Shown here one piece after another: positions 23,105-34,237 of a stretch of 64,000 nucleotides of DNA (position 1 is the stretch's first letter; each line of letters starts with the position of its first letter). The DNA comes from Straminergon stramineum (Eukaryota; Streptophyta; Bryopsida; Hypnales; Calliergonaceae). The translations under genes and the position numbers were made by a program. Below the pieces are notes generated by a model. That model was not told the DNA's origin and searched no databases. It saw only the letters and a program-made list of their open reading frames with translations. Location: assembly GCA_963920665.1 (NCBI GenBank), contig OY987265.1, positions 25,735,001 through 25,799,000 of the forward strand. The letters are read 5' to 3'.

Positions 23105-23480
23105 GTTAGTAATGATTTTCCAAGTGGAATAAAATATGAGCACAAATTAATGCACCGTGGTGGATTTTGCGAGAGCCTTGATAAGGGCATGTTCACATCT
23201 GGTTGCAAGATCCAAAGTAGAGAGCAACGTTCATAGAACTCGCTAAAATTTGCTCCATTGCTACTTAAAATTTTCTGTAGCTAAATGTAAGTTGGAAAAA
23301 ATCCTTGAAAAACAAATTAGATTTTAGCCAAGACTACAACAAGCCAATACAATTTGATAGTTGATTTGCAACTTTCTCCACATTGGAATTAGCATCTATT
23401 TAGTCAATTTTGGTGTTTACAGTACTCCCAATAATCTTTTACAACTTGGAAAATCTTTTCTTTTCTATTTTTCTTAATAC
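23105..23480. other. AT-rich spacer
   Basis: No gene or clear repeat seen. Confidence 0.35.
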
Positions 23481-23483
23481 TAC

Positions 23484-23689
23484 CACTAGAAGAAAACATT
23501 GTTGATTTCAACAAAATCCAAGTGACACAAAATGTAGTTTTCTAACAAAAAAACGTAGTTTCTGCATTGGCCTAAACGCACTTTTCTAAAAATTGGGTTT
23601 AGGCCAAAGCAAAAACTATGTTTTGGGGCAGAACACTACATTTTGTGTCACCTAGATTTTGTTGAAACCAACAATGTTTTCTTCTAGTG
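23484..23689. mobile_element. CACTA-type MITE with perfect TAC duplication
   Basis: 206 bp. The ends are CACTAGAAGAAAACATTGTT and the matching reverse complement, and pairing continues for over 50 bp (TTTCAACAAAATC, GTGACACAAAATGTAG). The 3-bp flanks are tac on both sides (23481-23483 and 23690-23692), as expected for CACTA (En/Spm, CMC) transposition. The element can fold into one long hairpin and is non-coding. Confidence 0.92.
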
Positions 23690-23692
23690 TAC

Positions 23693-24389
23693 TTTGTCTC
23701 AAGGTAGCCAAAGTTGATGCATGTTTATCTTGAAGGCAACATATTGCACTAAAATCCATGAACTAATTTTGGAATCACTTGTGGAGAGTTCAAATGAATG
23801 GAGCTTGAACAAACAAGTCAAAATATCAAATTAATTTAACCCTAGAACATCGGGCTAGGCACTATGGAAATCATCCTTTTGGGTAACCTTGCCACTAAAT
23901 CATTTCTTGGGAAAAATGAAAAGAAAAGAAAAGAGAAAAGAACACTCATTAGAGATCAAACTATTGTGGAGGACCTCCCTTTTTCATACAAAATTCCAAG
24001 GATGAACATCTACATTTTTGTTTTACTTATAGAAGGATTCCTTGTCATCCATCAAATCTCTTTTAGATTGTTGAGCTATTATAAGATTAATCAATTTCTA
24101 AGCTTACAACCAATGATGAGTTAGATCAAGTGTGTGGGTATTAAATCTTAGTCTATGTGGACCATGTTTCTTATAGTGTTAGATGTGTAATTGAGGCATG
24201 TGGGAAAAACAATTCTTTGTAGAGGGAAAGTTTAAAAATTAGTGTTAAAAGGTAGTCAAGGAGAGATGTGTATTTGAAAAATTAGGCTACTTGGTTGTGT
24301 GACATAAACTGCACACACAACCAAAGTCAAAGAGTTGAGTTGGGCATCTTCAATCAAACACATCCAAAGGATTTGCTTGCATGCACCCA
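23693..24389. other. AT-rich spacer with an unpaired TTAA-element end
   Basis: TTAACCCTAGAACATCGGGC at 23836-23855 resembles the left end of a TTAA element, but no matching right end was found. The ATG-less frame at 23.86-24.12 kb has no recognisable homology. No gene called. Confidence 0.35.
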
Positions 24390-25147
24390 TCCTATCTATT
24401 TTTGAAGTAGGATCATGCAATGTCATAGATATGGTGTGAAGTAGACTTGATGTCCATATTTACTACATATACCTCAAATATCTTATCTTGTAAGAATTGG
24501 GAACATTTTAAAGCAGGATTGGTTTCAATATGTGTCATCTCAACCTTGTTCACTTGACCTCTTAAAAATAGAAAAGATATGACAACTTAGATGTAAAAAA
24601 AGTGTGGCAAAGACATCTCATAGAAAAGTATGGCAAGAATGTGCAAAGAGGTAGAATTGATGTGAATAGGTATATTATAGATGTGAGAAGGATGTGACAT
24701 GGATGTAGAAAAGATGTGAAAAGCCAAGTTAGATGTAGTTTATGGCACCGTCATTCCATATTGAGACCCTATCCATTTTTGACTTCAGTTGATCCTATCT
24801 ATTTTTGAAGTACGGTCATGCAATGTCATAGATATGATGTGAAGTGGACTTGACTTTTATACTTCTCACCTATACCTCACCTATCTTAACTTATAAGAAT
24901 AAAAAAATTGAAACAGGATTGAATACAATATGTGTCATCGTGGTGTCATGCACATTACCTTTTAAGAATACAAAAAGATATGACAAAGATGTGAAAAAAC
25001 TATTGCAAGTCGTCAAATAGAGATGTATGGCAAGGATGTGAAGAAGAGGTGAGATTGATGAGAATATGCGTATCACAATGTGAAAAGAATGTTGCATGCA
25101 TGTTGAAAAGATATAAAAAGCCAATTGCAGTATATTTCAATGCACCC
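24390..25147. repeat. Direct duplication of a roughly 360-bp block, period 403 bp
   Basis: Copies at about 24390-24750 and 24793-25147 both begin CCTATCTATTTTTGAAGTA and contain ATGCAATGTCATAGATATG, GGATTG...CAATATGTGTCATC, AAAGATATGACAA and AAAAGCCAA. Identity is about 80 percent by eye. Both are rich in GATGTG-type words on the + strand. The block abuts the CACTA element that follows; its origin is unknown. Confidence 0.8.
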
Positions 25148-25441
25148 TCACCCTAATGTCCAACAACTTTGATAGTAGTTGTGGAATTTACTACTTGGAC
25201 CAATAAAGATAATATTGAAAGACCTTTCAAGTAACTTACATGAAAACAAAGAAAATCCAAAAAATGAAAAAAAATGTGAAAAAAATGTGGGTTGATGTAA
25301 AATGATGAAGCGAGAGGTTCTATATGGATGTATAAAGGACATGGTAAAAATGTAGGAATGATGCAAAAAAATTCAAATAATTTACATACACATGGTATAA
25401 ACTCTAATTGAAAAGATGAAAAAGAATCAAAGGCTTACACT

Positions 25442-28117
25442 CACTACAAGAAAACATGGGTATAAATGACCGCAAACAAATGACTGCATGTCCAGTTTCA
25501 CTCAAAAATGATTGTGAATTCTGTAATTGCACCAAAGGCTCGCTATCTACAATGTGTGAGTCATTTTGAAGTCATTGATCATGACTGGCGGATGAAGTCG
25601 TGACAGAGTGTGATATGAATTGCAAACATTCATTTGAAATGGCATCATCAAGACTATAAGAAAAATGGAGTATCCTACATGGACACCAAAGTCATTAATG
25701 ACAGTTGGGTTGTCATTGACTACGACTCCCAATGACTGTTTCACAACTTGAGAATGACTTCAAGTCGGAAGGAGGCCTCCTTGTGTTTTTTTGCAGAAAG
25801 TATGGGTAGGGCATAGGGCTGCCCGAGACAACATTTACGAAGGTGCATTGGGATGTGATTGTAGCATGACTACTGCATGACTCCAATATGATTGCAATGT
25901 CTATTTTTTGTTGGCTGCAACTTTCTGTACAACTTAAAGACAAAGAGGGAAATTTGCTAACATGGACTTCCGTCACTCTCCAATGACTACAATGCAACTT
26001 GCTAGAGTAGCAAAAAGGCATGCCAAGCCGTTAGGCTCTACAAGTGTGTCACTTGGCATCACTATGGTCTCACTCTACCGTCCCTTGAACACACTATGTG
26101 GGTCTATAAGAATTTGATTTTTGGGCTAAACTCTTCTTACATTGGCAAGAGCAGGTACTCCTTGTGGATTAAGAGAAAGATTAGAGTGCCCACAACATAT
26201 ATTCTACTACCTTACTTCTATTAATGCTCTACAAATAGAAGATTTTTTCGTATCATAACACGCGTATTTTGCACAAACGCCGAAAGCAAACAACAACTCT
26301 ATGTTGAAATGGCTACTTCAATGTCCTCTGAGGTTAGATGGCATGACTACACTACCTCTGAGGTATTACTGTTGAATGATTGATTGCAACTTGGGGGGAG
26401 AATCTTCAAGGCAACTACTCCTATGCAACTATTATACAAAAAAAATGACGACCTTCCAATATGCTTTTTGACTATGTTGTTTAAATAGAACCTCCTTGGG
26501 ATCAAACCATCTTGTCAGTGAACTGAATAAAAAAATGCCAAGCAACTAAAATAGCACATACATGTGTTGTTGTAGTCGACTGACATCTTTTTCTTTAAAT
26601 CATGCATTGCCGGTGGCCGACCTTTCTATTTGTTGGTGTATATTGTCTTTATCTTTAAGGTCCATTACTATGATTTGTTTAAACTGCTATTGATATGCCA
26701 ATGATGACTTGTAGAAACTTGCGCCATTGTGATTATACTACTTTTGAATACTTCATAATTATAATTCACATTTGAATTACTAGGGTCCCAACAAACATAC
26801 ACTAAAGTATTTAGATGGAGTCAACAATAGTTGTTGAGTCCCATTTCTCCTTTACACAAACAACAACATCACAACTCCAGTGCTACTACAGAATGATTTC
26901 TTGCGACTACCAAATGACTACTCATAAGTCTTAGACTACTATGCACCTACTCTACTACTACTTTGACACCTTGTACACTTTGATTCATTATGCAATTTGC
27001 AAACATCTTGTGTACTCATTATCACACTTTCCTTGCATGAAGTGAGGAGACCTAGGACAACTTCATACTTCTTTATTTTAGGGAAATTGAGTAGGTGACC
27101 CTAGTACTCATCATGTTCCAATCCGTTTTTATCCCTTTAGCAAATTTGTCTATAACTTTTGATTTGAGGCACAAAATCTGAAACGGATTGTTGGAGATGA
27201 TAGTGAGATTGATTTCCCAACTTTTCTTAGTACAAGTTTTTTTGAAAAAAATTAATCTACTATGCCCCCAATGAGGTCTGAAATTTTACTTATAACACAA
27301 TTCTTGTGTTTTACATATCCTACATGGTTTGTCTTTTCTACTACTACCCCACTTCTATAAAAGGCTTGTCAATTAGCCCCTCCATACTCACTCTCTAAGT
27401 GACTTTTGAAGCCATCCTATGCGTATACATTGTATATGGTGTATTGTACATGGTGCATTGTATATGACATATGGTTTATTTTATATGGTGTATTGTGGTG
27501 GAACTTTGAATGTACTCATATGTGACTACAAAACAACTACTCTCTATGCAATTGTCATCACATTCTTTATAGTATACATAGTCACAAATTAAAAATGATG
27601 GGAAAATGACTTTTGACTTAAGTGGAGAGAAACTTGAACTCTATATCCATGCCACTTGAGAATAATTGTGGAATGACTTGCTATGTGGTAGTCGACTTGG
27701 ATGATGCAAAGATTCCATCACAACTTTTGAATGACTTCACAATGACTTACACATGACTTACACATGACTCTAACGTGGATGTCCATGTTAGCAGTGCTTG
27801 GACTACCTCACGACTACAAAATGACTATAGAATTGGTTGACATGGAAGTCCACATCAACAAAAAAATCCTTTGAAAATGGGTAGTTGCCCAACCTTTCTT
27901 GAAAATTTTCTTGTCCACCTCATTAGCCACATAGACCTTCTCATCCATTTTTCATCCAAGGCTAAAATGGATGGTGATAATAGAATTGTAGTCATTTAAA
28001 GAATGACTTGTCCACAATAATTATAGGGCCCCAAGTAGTTCTGCAACCATTTTTGTCCTAAATGACTATTTTGTAATCATTCTTTGCAGTCATTTATACC
28101 CCTAATTTCATGTAGTG
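25442..28117. mobile_element. Non-autonomous CACTA element, 2.7 kb, perfect ACT duplication
   Basis: Left end CACTACAAGAAAACATGGGT, then ATAAATGACCGC. The right end reads in reverse complement CACTACATGAAATTAGGGGT, then ATAAATGACTGC. The 3-bp flanks are act on both sides (25439-25441 and 28118-28120). The interior has many subterminal words of the type AATGACTGC, GACTACAA and CATGACTTACA, which resemble transposase-binding repeats of CACTA elements. No transposase frame is visible, so it must have moved in trans. The part at 27120-27400 shares sequence with the hairpin element at 55 kb. Confidence 0.92.
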
Positions 28118-28120
28118 ACT

Positions 28121-29097
28121 TTGGAGAGGTGTAAAAGGAGAGCATTTGAGTTCCAAAAAGATAAGGTCAAAGTCAACACCTACATGCAACACATCCAACT
28201 AGAGGTTAACTAACAAATTGAAGAAAAAATTAGAAAAAATAATGCCAACCAAGATGCAATTGTGCCTTATGGAGACATTGTTTTATGAAACCAACTTTTG
28301 AAAGTTATGATTTGGTGCAGAATCTATGATGCTTCACCCTTTGACTATCCCAAAGATCATATTTTGAAGAATTTTTTATAATCAAAAGCAAAATCATATT
28401 TCAACTTTCTACATGGATTTTACAAGACTATATATGGTGTTTATAGATATGATGCCCCAAGGGCATTAAAGGGTAAATAGTAGCTTTAAATTGCAATATT
28501 GATTTAGCATTCAAAAAATTGCAAGTATTGAAACTTTACAATTTAAAAAAATTATTTGCTATATTTTGAACAATAATTCTAAATTTATTTTAGATAGGTG
28601 TCTCAATCAAAATTTGTGTTGTTCAAGTAAAATAGGCAACTTTGAGCAACAAGTGCAAAATTCCATTTCTAATTTTGAAATTCAACTAGTATATAACCAA
28701 CCAAGTTTGATAAATGGATATAAATATATTTTTCAATTGTAAGATATCTTTACTTGGAGTGCCAAAAATACTTTCCAAGAGATGTCAAAGACTGTTCACC
28801 CTATTAGTTAAAATTGTGTTTTTCCCCTCTTAAATTCAAAATTTGGAATCTTGCAATCTAGATGATCAAAGTTTTTTGTTAAATTCCACATATTCCCATA
28901 GTAATTTAATAAAATTTATGTACAATTGAATTTCAAATAAGTTTTTAAATTTTTTTCTTACATTAATTTTTTTTTCATTTCATGTCAATTGTATTCAATG
29001 CAATTTAATTTGAAACATACCCTTGGGGATCCTTTAGGAGTTCAATACATTGATTCATCTATCCTATCTAAGCACGTGACACTAATTTACTATGGAA
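28121..29097. other. AT-rich spacer
   Basis: No gene seen and no terminal repeats identified. Confidence 0.35.
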
Positions 29098-29339
29098 TGC
29101 TACCATATGAGCGTGGAATATAGAACTTAGGTTCAGTGAGCCTAGAGCTTGTTTTAGAGGTTATTATGTAAAACATAGATACCCATGGAAGGTATAAGTA
29201 GGTACCTTATAACCATCGAAGGTACCCTGTAACATAAGGCACCTTATAAATAATGTTCCCAGTATGTATATTATAGATATTCTATAACCACTAAAGGTGG
29301 TCTATGCTCCACAATCTTGCTCTACACTCATATACTAGC
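29098..29339. mobile_element. Repeat family F MITE, copy 2
   Basis: Left end TGCTACCATATGAGCGTGG. The right end in reverse complement is AGCTAGTATATGAGTGTAG, so the termini are inverted. The body has CATAGATACCCATGGAAGGT and CCTTATAACCATCGAAGGT. Length is about 242 bp. The target duplication is not clear. Superfamily unknown. Confidence 0.62.
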
Positions 29340-29355
29340 TTCTCTCATTTTTGTA

Positions 29356-29921
29356 CTCCCTTCGTCCCCAAATGATCTTCTTCTTGGCCTTAATTTTTGT
29401 CCCCACATGATCTTCCTATTGCACTTTGTGACATGTGAATTGGTTAGATTTAGCTTCAAATTGCTATTGGGGACCAACAAAACAACTCCAAGCAATAGTT
29501 CCTTCTCCATCCATGCAATCATTAATCAAAAGACAAAGGAAATGACTAAAGAGGTCAATCAACATTGTTTGTTTTTATTTTTTGCATCTCTTTCAATATT
29601 TCCTAATTGATGAAGATGAAGCTTTGGGAGGCAAAACAAAGGTCCACGCATGGTTTTAGGCCCAAACTAAATGCCTACAACATGATGACTTCACACTCAA
29701 CAATTATGTGCCCACTGGTGCTCTTTGAAAAAGTCCAAAAATTTTCACTTTTCAATACTCCAAAAATGCACTTTGAAAAAGGCTCTAAAACTCAAAGTTT
29801 CTAGGACCATAGCTATGCACCAAAATCTACTTATAGCGTGAAACCAATTTTTAAAATGTTATTTTTAGCCGTAATCTAGAACATTTTGTTTAACAAGAAG
29901 ATCATTTCGGGACGAAGGGAG
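29356..29921. mobile_element. Stowaway-like MITE, 566 bp
   Basis: Left end CTCCCTTCGTCCCCAAATGA, then TCTTCTT. The right end in reverse complement is CTCCCTTCGTCCCGAAATGA, then TCTTCTT, one mismatch in 27. CTCCCTCCGTCCC-type ends next to TA are the signature of Stowaway (mariner) MITEs. TA precedes the left end at 29354-29355; the right flank reads AATA. It is longer than typical Stowaways and may carry extra sequence. A frame at 29317-29610 overlaps it and is not called a gene. Confidence 0.85.
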
Positions 29922-29953
29922 AATATATAAACAACATCAATGACTAACACTAA

Positions 29954-30116
29954 GGGCCTATTTACACCCAAAAACTTTAGATTGGAGCCCCCAAAATGGA
30001 GAGTATTTTGATTGGAAGTTTTGATTGGAAGATAGCTGTGGTACCAACCCAAAGTTCCAATCAAAACACTCCATTTCTTAGGCTCCAACCCAAAGTTTTT
30101 GGGTGTAAAGAGGCCC
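29954..30116. mobile_element. Tourist-like (PIF/Harbinger) MITE
   Basis: 163 bp. The ends are GGGCCTATTTACACCCAAAA and, in reverse complement, GGGCCTCTTTACACCCAAAA, pairing over about 36 bp with three mismatches. The 3-bp flanks are TAA on both sides (29951-29953 and 30117-30119). GGGCCT-type ends with a TAA duplication fit the Tourist group. Confidence 0.92.
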
Positions 30117-30139
30117 TAAATAATCTCTTTGCACTCAGC

Positions 30140-31265
30140 CTCAGTAGTCTTATTTAAAATCAATGTAACTGATCTCTACTAACTGAACTGCAAATGGGAC
30201 TGATCTAATCCAAGGCATATCAAATGGGCAGCTGCTTTGACGAGACTATTTCTGTGAGCAGGCAGGCAAGCAAGGCTTTGTTCAATTGTTCATGTCAGAA
30301 ATTATCCATCAATCAAATCATCCACAGATTTATTTTTTTGGAAACAAATGAAATGAATTCCATTGCAGAGGGATAAAATACAGGCCCATCAGCCACAAGT
30401 GGCATGACGGGAGAACCAAGACAGACCAAGGCAACAAACAAGCAATCATCCACAGATTGAACAGACCTAACATACTTACGGTATTGCTGCTGCTGCAGCT
30501 ATGTTTGTCGGCCACACCCGAGTCTGCAAATGGTTGATCACTCTTACAGGTCCATCACTTTGAACATGACTGATCGGTTGTGCCCCACAAACAAAAAAAA
30601 CAAAAACAGAAACAAAAATAAACCCTAATTCTCGATCGAGTCATACAATATTAACTTACTCAGACCTAAAAATGTTATTGAACTCAGTCCTACAGACTTC
30701 ACTTTTTTCTCGAGAACTGGATTCATTTGTTCCTTCTCTCTGACAAAGCCAAGTAAGGTGAGGTACATCAGCTTAACTTACTTCACTTAACTTAAGTTAG
30801 TGATGATGGTTCAATTGGATCCTGTCCATATGAAACCGAAACCGAAACTGAAACTGCGCTGCCGTGGAGACATGTGCCATGAACTGAAGTTAAGTTACTG
30901 GTGGACAAGTTGGAAGTGGCAGGAAGTTTGGCAGGTGAGCGGAAGGGACAAGTTGGTTTTATTGTTTTGCACAAGAATTTGTAAGCTTCTAAGCTTACTG
31001 CTGGCCGGGCTTCTATGTTGCTGCTACTTTTGGATCCAGTGAGTCTCTGTAGGAGACGTAGCCTGTGGGTTTGCTGATCTGTGGAATTGCACGTGTGCTA
31101 CTGTGTTGTAGTAGCCATTGGTAGTTGGTCTTTGGGACCGGTGACTTCTGCGACCCAGTCAAGTAGTCGCTGGAAGGACCAAGTGCAATGGACATACAAG
31201 ATGATGGACCCCTCCTTGTGGTGGTGTAATGTCATTGTCTTTGGAGACAAATTAATGGGCCTCTG
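30140..31265. other. Gene-like composition island without a supported gene
   Basis: More GC and fewer homopolymers than the surroundings, especially 30700-31260. It has splice-like and short open segments on both strands but no frame that I can support as protein-coding. GAAACCGAAACCGAAACTGA near 30833 is a small hexamer run. It may be a non-coding transcript, an old gene fragment or a regulatory island. Confidence 0.3.
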
Positions 31266-31269
31266 TTAG

Positions 31270-31684
31270 CCCCTAAACACTCTGACATCCATTTCAAAAA
31301 AATTCAAAAAATCACCGTGTGGAGAGAACCTCATTTCAAATCCATTCCAACAAATTTTACTCAAAAAATGAAACTCCTTCCGTTTGGAAATAGTATATTC
31401 ATTCTCAATGATGATTGCACTAAGAATAGATACACTATTTCCAAACAGAGGGAATAATATGTTGCTTGTCATTGAATTTTGAAGGAATTTTGGAATTTTT
31501 CTTTCAAAATTTATAGAAAAAAATTGGTGATAACATTGGTGAATCTAACCATATAGATGGAATCTACAAATCAAAATCTACAACTTTTGTTTCTATACCA
31601 ATTCCAAAATATGCTTCCAAATAGCACCTTATAATGATTTTTCTCAAATCGTCAATTTTGGAGATGAATCTGGACGTTGAGGGG
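31270..31684 (-). mobile_element. TTAA-element family E, internally deleted copy flanked by TTAG
   Basis: The left end is CCCCTAAACACTCTGACAT and the right end GGACGTTGAGGGG. The flanks are TTAG on both sides (31266-31269 and 31685-31688), not TTAA. The body is the reverse complement of 48266-48857 (GATGGAATCTACAAATCA, CCAAAATATGCTTCCAAAT) but lacks about 250 bp near its left end. It contains a smaller Stowaway-like insertion at 31374-31454. Non-coding. Confidence 0.75.
31374..31454. mobile_element. Stowaway-like MITE nested in the family E element
   Basis: 81 bp with ends CTCCTTCCGTTTGGAAATAG and, in reverse complement, TTCCCTCTGTTTGGAAATAG. The paralogous element at 48266-48857 lacks this segment, reading from its CAAAATAT word straight to ATAATATG, so it serves as an empty site. 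CTCCCTCYGTTTGG-type ends are typical of Stowaway. Confidence 0.78.
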
Positions 31685-31688
31685 TTAG

Positions 31689-32572
31689 ACGCAATTGATG
31701 TGGACACAACATGATAGATTTTGACAGCAATAATTGCAAAGGGGAGTGTGCCATTTCAGAGTGTGGCATTAGAGAAGGTTAACCCGTGAAGGACATTTTT
31801 GTTCCTTGGGGGGGAGCTCAAGGAATCTATACTATCGGGGGATTTTGAGACCAGGCAAGAATCTGTAGAGTCCAAGCAACTACTCTCTCTCTCCGTCAAC
31901 ATGCGTCCCGACCTCCACCCCTATTGCTCATGACCTCTCTCCTCTGGAGATCCAAAATTGAATCAAGCATACGTTAAGTGCATTTGATGCGTGTTGGAAG
32001 GAGCGAGAAAACATGCCCAATTTTTCAAAGAGCCATTGACTGAAGCTCCTGCAATTTTCGTTAAGCCTTGGGCAGAAGGCTTGAGGGGCACGAAATGTTC
32101 TTTAAGGGTTACATGTATTGACATATGGGTGAGGCATGAACTTAAAGCTAGCTTATACAAATAATTGACTAATTCTTACTTTAGGTCTAAATTTGTTCTC
32201 TTGAATTTTTTGATAACTCTTTTTGGTATTCAATTTGAAAGAATCAACAATCAAGATTAAATTAAGCAAAAAGAAAAGGGGCTTTAAAATAAAACAAATC
32301 ATTAGCATCCTGTATTTAATTCCAAACTCTGTAGAACCATGACAATTCCATTTTCACTCAAATTTTGTTGAGGTGATTATGAAATGTGAAAAAAATTATT
32401 TAGTTGTGCAAATGGGTGACAATTGCCCAAGCCTTTTTAAATGTGATTTTCCTAAGAAAAAAAAGAGTATGGGTTTATATATCCCTAATGAAGCAAATTG
32501 ATTTTTTTTCTCTTCAAAATCTGATCATATAGATGATTAAAGAGATTTCTTATAAGTATGTAGGAGCTAGAG
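31689..32572. other. Spacer with a TTAA family A left-end fragment
   Basis: GTTAACCCGTGAAGGACATT near 31780, followed by TTTGTTCC, matches the family A left end and then diverges. The rest is AT-rich with no gene seen. A pyrimidine-rich patch lies at 31880-31945. Confidence 0.35.
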
Positions 32573-32816
32573 TACTAGCATGTGAGCATAAAATCTACGA
32601 GCCCATGAATCTAAGAGTCTATATTATAGGCACCTTCTATGATTATAGGTGTCTATAAAATATAGGGACCTATGGTATAGACACTTTCATGGTTATAGAT
32701 GTCTCTATTTTATAGGTACATATATTATACACACCTTCAAATGAATGGTTGTAGGTATCTATCTACAATTAGGTTTAAGGCTCATAGACTCACATTTGTG
32801 AGCTCATCTGCTAGCA
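32573..32816. mobile_element. Repeat family F MITE, copy 3
   Basis: Left end ACTAGCATGTGAGCATAAAA, then TCTACGAGCCCATGA. The right end in reverse complement is TGCTAGCAGATGAGCTCACA, then a GAGTCTATGAGCC tail. The body repeats TATAGGTGTC and CACTTTCATGGTTATAGATG. About 244 bp. No clear target duplication. Confidence 0.62.
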
Positions 32817-33450
32817 TTGTTGTTAGTATGCATACCAATTTGTGATTGTGAAAGTGCACATGAGTCGTGAGATTATAACAAGAGGAATGTACATATCCTA
32901 TTTTTAGTATGTTTTTCCTCCTCGCAATGTTTGAGAAATTTGTATACAAGAGTTTTGGGGGATTGGACATGACATGAACAATTAAAAATTGTGTAAGCAC
33001 ACTAAAATTCACTTTTGAAAACCTTAAGTTCAAATGAAGAGCTATCAAAATCATTACACAATCCACCTTGCAATTATTGAAATGCAATTTTTATGTTCTT
33101 ACACTTAATCACAAATTACTAGGTCCAAATCAACACTTGTATATTTAAAATTTCAATGGTGAAAATTATGAAAATACTTTACACTTTCCATTGGGACCTT
33201 TTTCAAAGCACGAGGATAAGTACAATTTTTTAGATCTCAAAATCAATCAAAATTGGCAAGCTTTATTCTTCCACTACATTAATGGTACACTTATGCCTTT
33301 CAGGACCTCTTAAAAATCAAATATTTATCTATTTGGTTAAAAAGAAAAGCTTCCATTCAATTAATAATCCTGAATTTCTGCCCATAAAGTTTTTTAAATA
33401 GTAAAAGAAATTTCACTAAATACACACAAATAAGTCAAATTTTTGGAGTG

Positions 33451-33499
<49 letters not shown>

Positions 33500-34233
33500 T
33501 CACTTAGGTAATCAGGGGTTGAGGCAATTTGGCATCTCTTGTGGATGTTAATAGGATTGAGAAAATCTAATTGTTCCACTTGAATTTAGTTTGTAGAAAC
33601 CACACGTTTTGAAAATGAATAGAATTTTGCCTCACTAAGGTATTCATATTGAAAATTAGATGGTGAGATTGACATAATCTAGTAGTGTTGATTGTAATGG
33701 GGTCTTAGGATTCATTCTCAAGAAACTCATTGATTTTCCTAAGAAAAATTGTTAATATTATTGTCAAAATATTAGAAGATTCCAAACCTTGTAAACATTG
33801 TTGTATTTAGGGGATTTTTATTTCTATCTTAAAGTATTTAAAAAATAATAATGCTGCATATTAGGTTTTTATTTTAAGATTATTTTTATACATTACTAAT
33901 TTAAATAAAATATATCAAAATTTAAAACATTGAATTTAAAATATTGAAAAGTTGAAATATAAATTGGTCATATCATGCACTCAAAATTGTCATTTCTAAT
34001 GCAAAGAGAGAAAATAAAAGTAAAATAAGAACATATTCATTTTATTTTTGGATATTAAATCTTGTCTCTCAAGCTTACAAAAATGTGCAAAAAACATTTA
34101 AATATATTGATTGCAAGAATTGCAAAATATTAGAGCTTGAAACCAAATATATGTATTTTTCCAATACTACCTAATTTTTTATTAGACTTTTATTCTTCTA
34201 GGGGTGAAATTTTGCACTTTGCAAAGTTGAAAT
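32817..34233. other. AT-rich spacer with an (AT)n palindrome
   Basis: No gene seen. It holds the (AT)n array at 33454-33498. Other sequence is low complexity. Confidence 0.4.
33454..33498. repeat. (AT)n microsatellite with inverted flanks
   Basis: About 22 copies of AT. The flanks GTGGCCAT and ATGGTCAC are near-complementary, so the tract and flanks could form a cruciform of about 60 bp. Confidence 0.93.
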
Positions 34234-34237
34234 TTAA

